Assembly: GCF_965638725.1 (NCBI RefSeq)
Contig: NC_134951.1
Coordinates: 79,735,068-79,799,067, forward strand
Reading direction: 5' to 3'
Source: Aptenodytes patagonicus
Lineage: Eukaryota > Chordata > Aves > Sphenisciformes > Spheniscidae
DNA: 64,000 bases
The notes beneath the pieces were generated by a model that worked only from the letters and a program-made list of their open reading frames with translations, had not been told where the DNA came from and did not search any database. This document shows, piece after piece, positions 39,801 through 48,106 of this stretch; the first letter of the stretch is position 1, and each line of letters opens with the position of its first letter. The position numbers and the translations under genes are program-made.

Positions 39801-42451
39801 AGCTTTGTCTCTTCTTCCAAATTTTAACATAAGTATTCACTGATTTCACTAGTACTTGCTTGACGTAACAGTGAAACAGTAGATTTGATTAATTTTTATT
39901 TATAAAAGGGCAACATTATTGTGACAAGGTACCAACATAGAAGCTATATGCTGCCAAACAGCTGCAAAAAGGGTTACTTGCTGTTTATGATAGTCTATGA
40001 CTAGAACTTGAAGACACATTCCCTGTTACTATCTTGAACTTCTTTACCACAGGATAGAAATTGGCAACGCTGCATCAAATTAGAGAGCTGTAAATTTTTG
40101 CTACTGAAAAACTTCTCTTATCAAATTAACTTAGGTACACAAGCCTCTGGGAGGTTTTTGTCCAGTTCTTGTCAACCCACAAAGACTATCTCGTATCATC
40201 TTCAAAACAACACCAGTGTATTATGCTTTCTGACCAATCTGTCTTCCTGACACTGATACCAATATGGAAGAAGTGCGAACAGGAAATTGGAAATGCTAGG
40301 AGGTCAACTGATGTCTTTCAGTGCTTACTTAAAAATAAGAAGCTCTCAGCTTGATTAAATCCTCATATTTAGGTGACCACCTTTTTTTATCCTTTAAAGC
40401 AAATAAATAATAAATAAAATCCACAACTATACTAAGCAGACCACAAGCCCTATTGTTATTACCTATATTTTTTCTTTCCAAAGTAAATTACCTCTAATAA
40501 TTTTCTGTAATTGCTAATTTAAAAAACTTTTACTGAAAATTAATCAATGAATAGCTAATTACTTAAGTCAACCAAAAGGTATTTCATATGTGAAATCTTC
40601 ATTGCAAAATATGTTATCAATTCCATTAGTTCCTGCCTTACAAGAACAACCACGCTCTCCTTCTAAACACATATTTAAATATAACCCTCTCACCATTTCC
40701 TCATGTCTTTTACTTCATGACTATGTCATTAGTTAACACTGATTTCGAGCTCCCCTTTTAGCGGTAGAAAACAATTGGCCTTAAAATTATCATCAATAAC
40801 CATTCTAAAATAACAAGAAGAAGTTGTATGTAAGCTAGCTGCAAACTCATTGTGGAATACATTTCATAAATACTTCAGGCCCTGTTCTATATTCTTTATG
40901 CGTCCTCATGAAAACTCTCCAACGTTTCGACAGAGCACTACCAACAGCTCCTTGCGGAGCAGCAGAACTATGACACTAGCAATAACAGACAAGCACAGAG
41001 CAATGCATCCACATGGAGGTTGTACTGAGTTTATTTATCAGACCTTACAGAGTTCAGCCAGTTTAAAAAAAAAAATCAGACTAAAATTGTCTAACATTGT
41101 TATACAGATAAGCCTGTATTTAAAACAAAAATGAAGACCTAATGTTGAGATCTTCAGTATAAACATTTTTTCTGCTCTGACCAAGGTAGAAGAATGCAAT
41201 CTAGTATTTTACCAATGTCACCTCTATCAAAAATGCTAGGAAAACGTTATCTTTCAAATATCGAAACAGATAAAAATGTTTTAAGAAACTGTGAAACAAA
41301 TTTGTGAAAACTTCTGGACAAATGGCTGAGCAAATTATTGTTTTTTTCCAACAGAACATGATTTTCACCTTTTTGCCAGATCTAAATGTCAAATTTAAAG
41401 CACCATATTAATACCACAAGTACCAGTCTTAACCTTCAACTCATGATCTAAACATAGGTCTTTCACCCTACTGTAAAGCTAGTGCTGCTTAAAACTTGTG
41501 CTCTCTATGTACAACTCCAGTGGGTTTCTGCTGCTCTCTGAAAATCTAAGCATACTCTGCCTGGGGCTACTCTCTTTATGTTAAGTCAAAAAGATGATAC
41601 AGTTAAGCTGTTTAGAACTTACATGCATGTCAGTATAGTCCAAAAAGGTATGTTAAAACAATTGAAACATAAGGCAAAAGTGTGCGAGTATTCATACCTT
41701 ATCAATTCTGGCACAGGCACCTTGGAGCCACTATCAGGACAGAATTTACAATAAGTAATCAAATATTATTTTCTGCCAAAACCTCAGGTTTGGTTAAGAT
41801 TTTATCCAAGATTTTTTCTTGTTCTTGACCACATGACAGAGTAAGCTCTGGGCATCAGCACAGTTAGTGTTGTTTAGGGCACCCAACTGCTGGAGGCTGC
41901 AAAACGGCCCTAGTAAGGTTGATCTCGATCACCGCTTTGTGTGTGTCCAAGCAACAGTATTGTTGATCAGGGAAAAAGCTGCTGCAAGGAGTCACCAGCA
42001 GACCCTACCCCCACACCAGCCACAAACCCTGAAAATGTGCTCTCAAGGCAACTAACCAGCCTGGCATTACGAGACAGAGAGAGCAGGTGGTGGCAACTCC
42101 AGCTAGTGCTCATCAGGCCTCTAGGCTTATCCCTTTTCTCTCCATTGGACACAATTTACCATTAAACTCATGCTTCCTAAATTTCACTGCCTACACTGCT
42201 GAAAAGCTTTGAACTAGCTGCAACAGATAGATGTTTCCACTGTGCTTCCACTGAAGCACAATGAAGCCACTAAGAAAATGTGAATGCAGAAAAAACTGGG
42301 GCATAGGAAGCAAAGTGACAAAAAAAGAGACACAAATCTGGAAATATGACATGCAGTCTCATAAGCTTAAGGTAAATGGTAGTATAGAAGTTGTCCACAG
42401 AAATGCTTTCATCTACGGTAAACTCCTTTGAGGACTGGCTGACAGAAGACC

Positions 42452-43633
42452 ATGAAGTCAAGCCAGCACGGATTCATGAGAGGCAGGTCCTGCTTGATCA
42501 ACCTGATCTCCTTCTATGACCAGGTGACCCGCCTAGTGGATGAGGGAAAGGCTGTGGATGTGGTCTACCTGGACTTCAGCAAGGCCTCTGACACCGTCTC
42601 CCACAGCATTCTCCTAGAGAAGCTGGCGGCTCACGGCTTAGACAGGTGGACTCTGCGCTGGGTCAAAAACTGGCTGGACGGCCGGGCCCAGAGAGTTGTG
42701 GTGAATGGAGTTACATCCAGTTGGCGGCCGGTCATGAGCGGTGTTCCCCAGGGCTCAGTTTTGGGGCTGGTCTTGTTCAATATCTTTATCAATGATCTGG
42801 ATGAGGGGATTGAGTGCACCCTCAGTAAGTTTGCAGACGACACCAAGTTGGGCGGGAGTGTTGATCTGCTCGAGGGTAGGAAGGCTCTGCAGAGGGACCT
42901 GGACAGGCTGGATCGATGGGCCCAGGCCAACTGTATGAGGTTCAACAAGGCCAAGTGCCGGGTCCTGCACTTCGGCCACAACAACCCCATGCAGCGCTAC
43001 AGGCTTGGGGAAGAGTGGCTGGAAAGCTGCCCAGCAGAGAAGGACCTGGGGGTGCTGGCTGACAGCGGGCTGAACATGAGCCGGCAGTGTGCCCAGGCGG
43101 CCAAGAAGGCCAATGGCATCCTGGCCTGTATCAGAAATAGTGTGGCCAGCAGGAGTAGGGAAGTGGTCGTGCCCCTGTACTCGGCACTGGTGAGGCCGCA
43201 CCTCGAATACTGTGTTCAGTTTTGGGCCCCTCACTACAAGAAGGACGTTGAGGTGCTGGAGCGTGTCCAGAGAAGGGCAACGAGGCTGGTGAAGGGTCTG
43301 GAGAACAAGTCTGATGAGGAGCGGCTGAGGGAACTGGAGTTGTTTAGCCTGGAGAAAAGGAGGCTCAGGGGAGACCTCATCGCTCTCTACAACTACCTGA
43401 AAGGAGGTTGTAGCGAGGTGGGTGTCGGTCTCTTCTCCCAAGTAACTAGTGACAGGACGAGAGGAAATGGCCTCAAGTTGCGCCAGGGGAGGTTTAGATT
43501 GGATGTGAGGAAAAATTTCTTTACTGAAAGAGTGGTGAAACATTGGAAGAGGCTGCCCAGGGAAGTGGTTGAGTCCCCAACCCTGGAGGTATTTAAAAGA
43601 CGAGTAGATGAGGCACTTAGGGACATGGTTTAG
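42452..43633 (+). CDS. CR1 ORF2 remnant: C-terminal part of the reverse transcriptase (393 codons open)
   Basis: This is the C-terminal part of the CR1 endonuclease/reverse-transcriptase polyprotein and still an open frame. Visible reverse-transcriptase motifs are YLDFSKASD (residues 39-47, palm motif A with D41), [10 protein letters not shown] (96-105, motif B) and FADDTK (127-132, motif C with the catalytic pair D129-D130). The C-terminal segment contains the usual CR1 stretches [26 protein letters not shown] and [20 protein letters not shown]. The endonuclease and N-terminal RT regions are missing, so the protein cannot be an autonomous machine. The ATG at 42452 is fortuitous and lies at the truncation point. 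Residue 46 is S where CR1 copies usually carry F (KAFD), and L106 replaces the common P (GPVLF). Both suggest a decaying copy, although no stop has been acquired. Host function is not implied. Confidence 0.85.
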   Translation: MKSSQHGFMRGRSCLINLISFYDQVTRLVDEGKAVDVVYLDFSKASDTVSHSILLEKLAAHGLDRWTLRWVKNWLDGRAQRVVVNGVTSSWRPVMSGVPQGSVLGLVLFNIFINDLDEGIECTLSKFADDTKLGGSVDLLEGRKALQRDLDRLDRWAQANCMRFNKAKCRVLHFGHNNPMQRYRLGEEWLESCPAEKDLGVLADSGLNMSRQCAQAAKKANGILACIRNSVASRSREVVVPLYSALVRPHLEYCVQFWAPHYKKDVEVLERVQRRATRLVKGLENKSDEERLRELELFSLEKRRLRGDLIALYNYLKGGCSEVGVGLFSQVTSDRTRGNGLKLRQGRFRLDVRKNFFTERVVKHWKRLPREVVESPTLEVFKRRVDEALRDMV

Positions 43634-43713
43634 TGGGCATGGTGGTGTTGGGTCGATGGTTGGACTCGATGATTTTGGAGGTCTTTTCCAACCTCAATGA
43701 TTCTATGATTCTA
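42456..43713 (+). mobile_element. Young 5'-truncated CR1 LINE retrotransposon
   Basis: The element starts abruptly inside the reverse-transcriptase region (around AGCCAGCACGGATTC). It runs through the end of ORF2, a short 3' UTR (GGTTGGACTCGATGATTTTGG, GGTCTTTTCCAACCTCAATG) and a tail ATTCTATGATTCT. Truncation at the 5' end and a short octamer-like 3' tail instead of poly-A are hallmarks of CR1. The intact frame and regular 3' end point to a relatively recent insertion. It lies antisense to PRKN within intron 1. Confidence 0.95.
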
Positions 43714-46600
43714 AGTACGACACAGGTCCTTCAAGCAGCGGATATTCAGCTCATTTTACACGCATCGCTGTTACAAATATGGAAAGCAGCATGAATTTTG
43801 CTCCCCAATGGTCAGTAATTTATGCAAGGATTCCCGTCTCGCATCAGTCAGAATATATACATATAGTATTCTGTAGTCAAAATGAAAAACACTAACTTAA
43901 ACACTCCTTCATTTATATAATTATTTTTCATTATTAAAATAAAATTAAATAAATTTCTATAGAGAAGTTTCCTGAAATCCTTAACTGAACAGCCCATCAG
44001 CAAGTAGTGCAAATAAATTGTAACTTTAAAAAAAGCGATATACGCATAACCGAAAGGACTGCTGAGGAATCATTCTCGCAACTTCACTTAGAAGTGAAGC
44101 ACATTACAGAACAATCTTCTAAAAGCATTTATAAAAGCAAGAGCTGCCTTTACCATTTACCTTGATAAATACTTCTAAAGATATACTCAAGAATTAGAAT
44201 TCCAGAAGCACTCATGAACTCGGTGCAGTACCACGCATGTGCCAGCTGCCATGGACTTTCCAGACAAATTTGTCTGTGGAATTTCTACACAAATTGACTG
44301 TTACATAATTAACTTGCTGTTACGATATTCTAAATGCAGATGTCACACATATGAAAATTAATACAGTTACATATCTTAAAGGCCTCCCTCAAGGAATAAC
44401 CTCTTACTGAAAATAAGTATATACTAATTTTTTTTTCCTTCAGGTAGTATGTTAGCACTCAGTAATTCATTTATAAGCAAATCTTTCTCCACAAATCTCT
44501 GTTCAGTCAACAAAAACTAACAAGGCAGAAGAACGTAATAACAAGCAGGATGGGAAATCATACGAAAACTATTAAAAGCCAGTCATACAGGTCAACTGTC
44601 TAACCTCTTCTGGAACGATAGGTGCTATGGAAAAAATCTTCCTCAGCAAAATATCTTAAAAAATTTCATGGGGGGGGGGAGGAGGGAGTAAAAATAAAAA
44701 GTTCAAAGAAGAACCATGAGCATGGTCAAACTCTTAGAGGAAGATGGAGCCAAAAGGTTCACCTATTTCACTGGACAAAAAATAAGAATAAAAACAGAGA
44801 GAAGAATAAGAAAGAATAAGAAAAAACAGTAATAGTAATATGTTAATCAGGTTTGTTCTCCCTATTTCATAGCACAAAAACAAAGGGACATAAAGTAAGA
44901 GATAGGAAATTAAAAATCAATTAAAGAAATTATCACGTTGCACAATTATATTGTAGAATTCTTTGCCACAAGAACTCATGAGAACATAAAGCATTTTCAG
45001 AGATATGAAACTGTAAAACATTTTCAAAAATATACTACAGGATAATTCTTTAAAAACTGAGGTCAAAAAATTGGGCACAGATTACACAAATTATTTCACC
45101 CTTCCGCTCCCGCACCCAATTTTGCCATGGTATTCCTAGCTCATAAGTGTTTAGAGGAGACTTTTCAGAAAGCAGGAAATTGGACTAGTCTCTACATCAT
45201 ATGCTTTGAAGACTAGTCTCTACATCATATGCTTTGAAGACAATTCTTGTATTTTCAGAGTCGGTTTTTTCCCCCACTTTTTTTTTTCTTCACTAAAACA
45301 ACAGGTTGCTGCTTAAATCATTTAAGATTGCAACTCATGTAAAGCTGTGTTTATAAATTTGCAACTAATTGGGATGTACATTTCATAATCAGTATTCACA
45401 AACATTTCCGTCTGCCACAGTGAAAATAAAATTATAATTCCTCAAGTCATATAAATGTTATCTTCATGCGCAGTAAGTAAACATTTAGATTTCAGTATGA
45501 GGGCTAGACGCATCAACTCTGTAACCACATGGGCAGTCCCTTATGTACACTCAACTTACTTTTCTAAAGCATTCAAAACCAAACACACACTGCAGTTCTG
45601 TAAACACACGTATTTTATATACTACAGCAAGACATCAAATCAGCAGAGATAACATTACAAGGTGAAAGATGGTGGAATACCTGACCCTCTGTGCTTTCCT
45701 TAAGCCGAGCCTTTAATTTAAAATATTTTCTGCTACATAAGAAAAAAAAAATAGTCCAAATTACAAGAAAACCCAGTAAGGTCCCACAACTAAGAAGAGA
45801 TCATTTGCATAAATATTTATACAGACTGAAAATACCACATAAATAACTGCTTTTAACTTTCTTTTTAGCTTTTGCAAAGCTTAAAGAAAAAGAACATTAC
45901 CCAAATACTTGAGTTCATATACTGCTATGGAAAAAATATGTCTAGCTGAAAGACCCATAGGATTGTTGGACACTTTTGAGATGTTTAATTTAAAAACAAA
46001 TATTTTGACAACAAACTGCATGCCTTTCCACTTGATCAGGTCTTAGGTAGACAGCAACTATGGCACCTACACTGAAGATGAAACAGCGAGCCTGAAGAAG
46101 GCAAGGAATTGTTAAAATACAAGCGCATCTACTACATTTTATAGCTTTTATGTTAAAGAATTCACAAAATTGAGAAAGTGAAAGCAAGATGAAGTGTGTA
46201 ATGAGAGGGAAGGACTACAGAAAGGATCCTGTAATTTGTGGGAGTCCCTAGGTATGGATTCATCTTACAAATAACAAGAAAACCCACTGCTGAAACAACC
46301 AATTCACATGTCATACCAGCATTAGATAGGTACAGAAGCCAACTCAAGGACCAAATGGCCGAGCTCCCAACATGATTAGGCCCAAGTTGCTTCTTTTTCA
46401 GATCACTGCCAGCAAGTACCATGCCAGACCAATAACGTGTATATATATACCGGGCAAGGCCAAAAGGGTTCACAAATCACATAAACCTTGCCCAACAGTA
46501 TTTACAATCGATATACTGAGGGGAACTAAAAAATAATTTTAAAATGACCTCAATCACAAGCCCTGGGCTGGCCGTTGGTGGGTCATCCCCCACCAGAGAG
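43714..46600. other. AT-rich intronic DNA up to the CpG island
   Basis: No exon or mobile element was recognised. There is a G run near 44671-44679 and a perfect 28-bp tandem duplication at 45183-45238 (listed separately). GC content rises sharply from about 46,560 onward. Confidence 0.55.
45183..45241. repeat. Exact tandem duplication of a 28-bp unit
   Basis: The unit beginning GACTAGTCTCTACATC occupies 45183-45210 and is repeated without mismatch at 45211-45238, followed by GAC of a third start. Perfect identity implies a recent slippage event, or an allele that may be polymorphic. Confidence 0.95.
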
Positions 46601-47031
46601 GTGAAGAAGGAGAGCATTGACCCCTCAGCACTTTGACCCTCGAGTTCTCTGCACGGCCCCGCCAAGCGCACGAAGTGCTTTAACCAGAGGCGCAGTAACG
46701 AAAGCGAGAAGGCGGCGAGGGCACAGCCCAGCCGGCGCCCCCTGCTCCGGCCCGGCCCCCCTGGAACCGCGGCCACCGGGCGCCGCGCAGTGCCGGCTCG
46801 TCCCCGCGGGCACCCGCCGCCACCACGCGCACCGGGGTCCGAGGCGCCCCACCCCGCCGAGGCACCAGGGGAGGCGGCGCGGACGGACGTATCTACGGGG
46901 ACTGAGGGGGACCGAGGGGAGCCTAGCCGGCCCACGCCGCCCCCCGGGGCCGACGCGCCAGCAGCAGAGGGGCGGGCAGGAAAGGGCGGATCTGCATCCG
47001 GGCTCGTTCCCTCCCTGACGCGCTCACTCAC

Positions 47032-47038
47032 CTATCAT
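47032..47038 (-). CDS. PRKN: PRKN (parkin RBR E3 ubiquitin ligase), coding part of exon 1
   Basis: On the minus strand the sequence reads GCCGCCGCC-ATG-ATA-G followed at once by GTGAGTGAG. This encodes Met-Ile plus the first base of codon 3. Parkin exon 1 in vertebrates is known to encode only these 7 bases (protein start MIVF), with a phase-1 intron after the G, so the match is exact in sequence and phase. The Kozak context is strong (G at -3). Retaining the intron would stop translation after MIGE, because the donor GTGAGTGA carries an in-frame TGA. Parkin is the cytosolic ligase activated by PINK1 that tags damaged mitochondria for mitophagy; its Ubl, RING0 and RBR domains lie in exons outside this window. 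Identification rests on this short exon plus the divergent PACRG neighbour, so synteny carries much of the weight. Confidence 0.85.
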
Positions 47039-47047
47039 GGCGGCGGC

Positions 47048-47113
47048 GGGGAAGGGAAGGGAAGGGGAGGGGAGGGGAAGGGAAGGGAAGAGAAGAGAGG
47101 CGCGCGCGCGCGC
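47048..47113 (-). repeat. Pyrimidine tract plus alternating CG run in the PRKN 5' leader
   Basis: On the plus strand 47048-47100 is 53 bases of pure purine (GGGAA-type units). It is directly followed by an alternating CG run (about 47100-47113). In the PRKN mRNA sense this gives a CG alternation, a long CU-rich tract, then CCGCCGCCGCC before the start codon. The unit structure suggests a length-variable microsatellite. The two segments can form triplex and Z-DNA structures in principle. Confidence 0.85.
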
Positions 47114-47223
47114 CCACGCCCCCGTGCCGGCGCCACCCGCCGCTCGAGCGCTCCTCCGCAGCCCTGTGCGCCGCGGGACCGCGGGCCGGCAGGCGCGAGC
47201 GGCGGAGCCAGCCGGCGGCGGAC

Positions 47224-47234
47224 TGCGCATGCGC
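47224..47234. promoter_or_regulatory. NRF1-type site (palindromic)
   Basis: TGCGCATGCGC matches the NRF1 consensus YGCGCAYGCGCR at all core positions. NRF1 sites are typical of bidirectional CpG-island promoters and of mitochondrial-function genes. It lies about 190 bp upstream of the PRKN start codon. Occupancy is inferred. Confidence 0.65.
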
Positions 47235-47253
47235 CCGGGCGGCGCGGGGCCCT

Positions 47254-47268
47254 CTGGGTAACGTAGTT
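47254..47268 (+). promoter_or_regulatory. ZNF143-like element (CTGGGTAACGTAGTT)
   Basis: It resembles the CTGGGAATTGTAGT element that recurs in bidirectional CpG-island promoters, differing at a few internal positions. It sits 20 bp from the NRF1-type site. This is a moderate match only. Confidence 0.4.
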
Positions 47269-47410
47269 CTCCCCGCCTCACACCTCCCAGCTCTCCTCGC
47301 GTGGCCGCCTTCCCTTCCTCCCCCCTCGCGTTAATTACGTTCTGTTAATTTCTGTCGAGCGGCGTGGCGCCTTCCCGGTTTTCGGTGTACCCGCCTGTGG
47401 GCTGCCGCGC

Positions 47411-47437
47411 GGGGGTGGGGTGGGGTGGGGGGGTGCC
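47411..47437 (+). promoter_or_regulatory. G-quadruplex motif between the divergent genes
   Basis: Four runs of at least four G (5, 4, 4 and 7) are each separated by a single T, between 47411 and 47433. Single-nucleotide loops give the most stable parallel quadruplexes. It lies on the PACRG sense strand upstream of the presumed PACRG start. Confidence 0.75.
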
Positions 47438-47474
47438 GTTGGGTTTCTTTGGGTAACCTCGTGCTTCCCCCGCG

Positions 47475-47482
47475 CACGTGAC
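47475..47482. promoter_or_regulatory. E-box CACGTGAC
   Basis: A canonical CACGTG E-box with a 3' AC flank, as bound by USF, MYC and MiT/TFE factors. MYC-family control of the mammalian parkin promoter is reported; whether this particular site is equivalent is inference. Confidence 0.45.
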
Positions 47483-47513
47483 CCCCGCCGGCAAGGCGGC
47501 GGGTTGTTGACGC

Positions 47514-47526
47514 GTTGCCTAGAGAC
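47514..47526 (+). promoter_or_regulatory. RFX-type X-box
   Basis: GTTGCC-T-AGAGAC has a perfect first RFX half-site, a 1-nt spacer and a second half fitting RRNRAC. RFX factors with FOXJ1 drive ciliary genes. PACRG is an axonemal protein and this site lies just upstream of its leader, which makes the placement meaningful. The second half-site is weaker than the ideal AGCAAC. Confidence 0.55.
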
Positions 47527-47539
47527 GGGCGCGAGGCCG

Positions 47540-47625
47540 CGGACGCGTGCTAGCGCCGGCGGCGGCCAGTGCCCGCCCCGCCCCCAACGGACCCCGCTGA
47601 GGGACCCTGGCGGGTGGCGCAGGGG
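47540..47625 (+). other. PACRG: Candidate non-coding exon 1 of PACRG
   Basis: The PACRG coding exon is preceded by a good acceptor (pyrimidine tract TTTGTTTGTTTTTTCCAG ending at 47911), so an upstream leader exon is expected. The best donor I see is GGGG|GTGAGG with GT at 47626-47627, followed by G-rich intronic sequence. An alternative donor is near 47665. The start of this exon is a guess; only the donor is suggested by sequence. Confidence 0.35.
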
Positions 47626-47911
47626 GTGAGGCAGGGCGAGGGCCGGCGGGGGGCAAGGAGAGCAGGTGGTGATGAAGGGCTGGGGACGGAGGAGCGGGAG
47701 CGGTGGGGAGGGGGAGGACGAGCTGGGATGCAGAAGGGGGCTGGGGGGGAGCGAGGGACGAGGCGCAGGCGAGGAGGCCCGTCAGGGGCAGGGAAGGTGC
47801 GGGAGGGGGGTGTGGGGGGGGTGTCGCTGGTTGGGAAGGGGACAGAGGCAGACGTACTGCGTTTTCTAACTTATTGGGGGCGGGGCGTTGATGTTTGTTT
47901 GTTTTTTCCAG

Positions 47912-48100
47912 TCTGTATTTTGCTTCTTGTCCGTCGAGGACGCTGGTGGGGAGATGGTAGTGGAAAAAGCGGGCTCAAGCCCCTCAAAGCCCGTAGGTGA
48001 CAGGTGTCCCCAGCAGCAGGAGCCACTGGGGCACGTGAAGAAAAGCAAGCAGCAGGTCTCCGACGGATTCACTGTTAAAGCCATGATGAAAAACACTGTG
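47912..48100 (+). other. PACRG: PACRG first coding exon (including 42 bases of 5' UTR)
   Basis: The exon is bounded by an acceptor (AG at 47910-47911 after a T-rich tract) and a donor GTATGT (48101-48106). The frame is open upstream of the ATG as well, so the start was chosen by homology and Kozak context (G at -3, G at +4). Confidence 0.8.
47954..48100 (+). CDS. PACRG: PACRG (parkin co-regulated gene), N-terminal coding exon
   Basis: It encodes 49 residues beginning MVVEKAG and ending VSDGFTVKAMMKNTV, in phase 0 at the donor. The conserved block GFTVKAMMKN followed by V is the part of PACRG just before the VRGPP segment that starts the globular helical-repeat (ARM/HEAT-like) region, which must lie in downstream exons outside this window. 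The first 35 or so residues are lysine, serine and glutamine rich, low in conservation and probably disordered, as in other PACRG proteins. PACRG is a doublet-microtubule inner-junction protein of cilia and sperm flagella, acting with FAP20/CFAP20. It is transcribed away from PRKN from the same CpG island, with the two start codons 916 bp apart. An X-box upstream fits ciliary regulation. The protein is partial here because the gene continues beyond the window. Confidence 0.9.
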
Positions 48101-48106
48101 GTATGT

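Larger units (their letters stand above)
9774..42455. other. Long AT-rich intronic DNA with simple repeats only
   Basis: About 32.7 kb in which I recognise no exon, RNA gene or clear mobile element. Small features include a 21-G homopolymer (11237-11257), a 12-G run (16414-16425), a partial duplication near 18059-18103, a short TG repeat (20371-20387), a hairpin at 23484-23505 and a polypurine tract (24797-24843). The longest open frames (for example around 25.0-25.4 kb and 41.9-42.2 kb) have no domain-like features and are probably chance. Confidence 0.5.
1..47031 (-). other. PRKN: PRKN intron 1 (5' portion, continues beyond the window)
   Basis: The intron begins at the GTGAGT donor (GT at 47031-47030 on the minus strand) and runs leftward out of the window. 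I saw no sequence resembling parkin exon 2 (the ubiquitin-like domain) on the minus strand. That fits family knowledge that PRKN intron 1 is very long in vertebrates. The content is AT-rich non-coding DNA with LTR and CR1 insertions and simple repeats, listed separately. The extent is inferred from the donor; no acceptor is visible. Confidence 0.75.
46620..47880. promoter_or_regulatory. CpG island: shared PRKN/PACRG bidirectional promoter and 5' leaders
   Basis: A dense block of CpG dinucleotides and GC boxes stands out from the AT-rich flanks. It contains the parkin start codon and exon-1 donor on the minus strand (47038-47030), and the leader before the PACRG coding exon on the plus strand (acceptor AG at 47910-47911). 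No canonical TATA box is visible between the genes, in keeping with a CpG-island promoter. GC boxes occur at about 46968-46976, 47574-47585 and 47878-47888. In mammals PRKN and PACRG are known to be transcribed divergently from a common promoter, and the same arrangement is seen here. Transcription start sites cannot be placed from sequence alone. Confidence 0.9.

Noticed and set aside
41867..42165. Slightly GC-richer patch with several short frames
   Set aside because: The frames overlap on both strands and show no recognisable protein features. It is more likely an unrecognised repeat remnant or chance.
42755..43543. 262-codon minus-strand frame
   Set aside because: It is the antisense shadow of the CR1 reverse-transcriptase frame and has no features of its own.
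46477..47031. Minus-strand 184-codon frame through the CpG island
   Set aside because: It lies directly downstream of the parkin exon-1 donor, inside the intron, and is alanine/proline/glycine-rich as expected of chance frames in GC-rich DNA. Intron retention would not read this frame, because parkin's own frame stops after MIGE.
46617..47266. Plus-strand frames of 133 and 158 codons in the CpG island
   Set aside because: Low-complexity proline/arginine/glycine composition, on the strand opposite parkin exon 1, with no splice logic or family resemblance. They are composition artefacts.
47420..47891. Plus-strand frames in the G-rich leader of PACRG
   Set aside because: They are glycine/arginine-rich by composition, and the PACRG coding exon downstream gives a better explanation of the strand and region.
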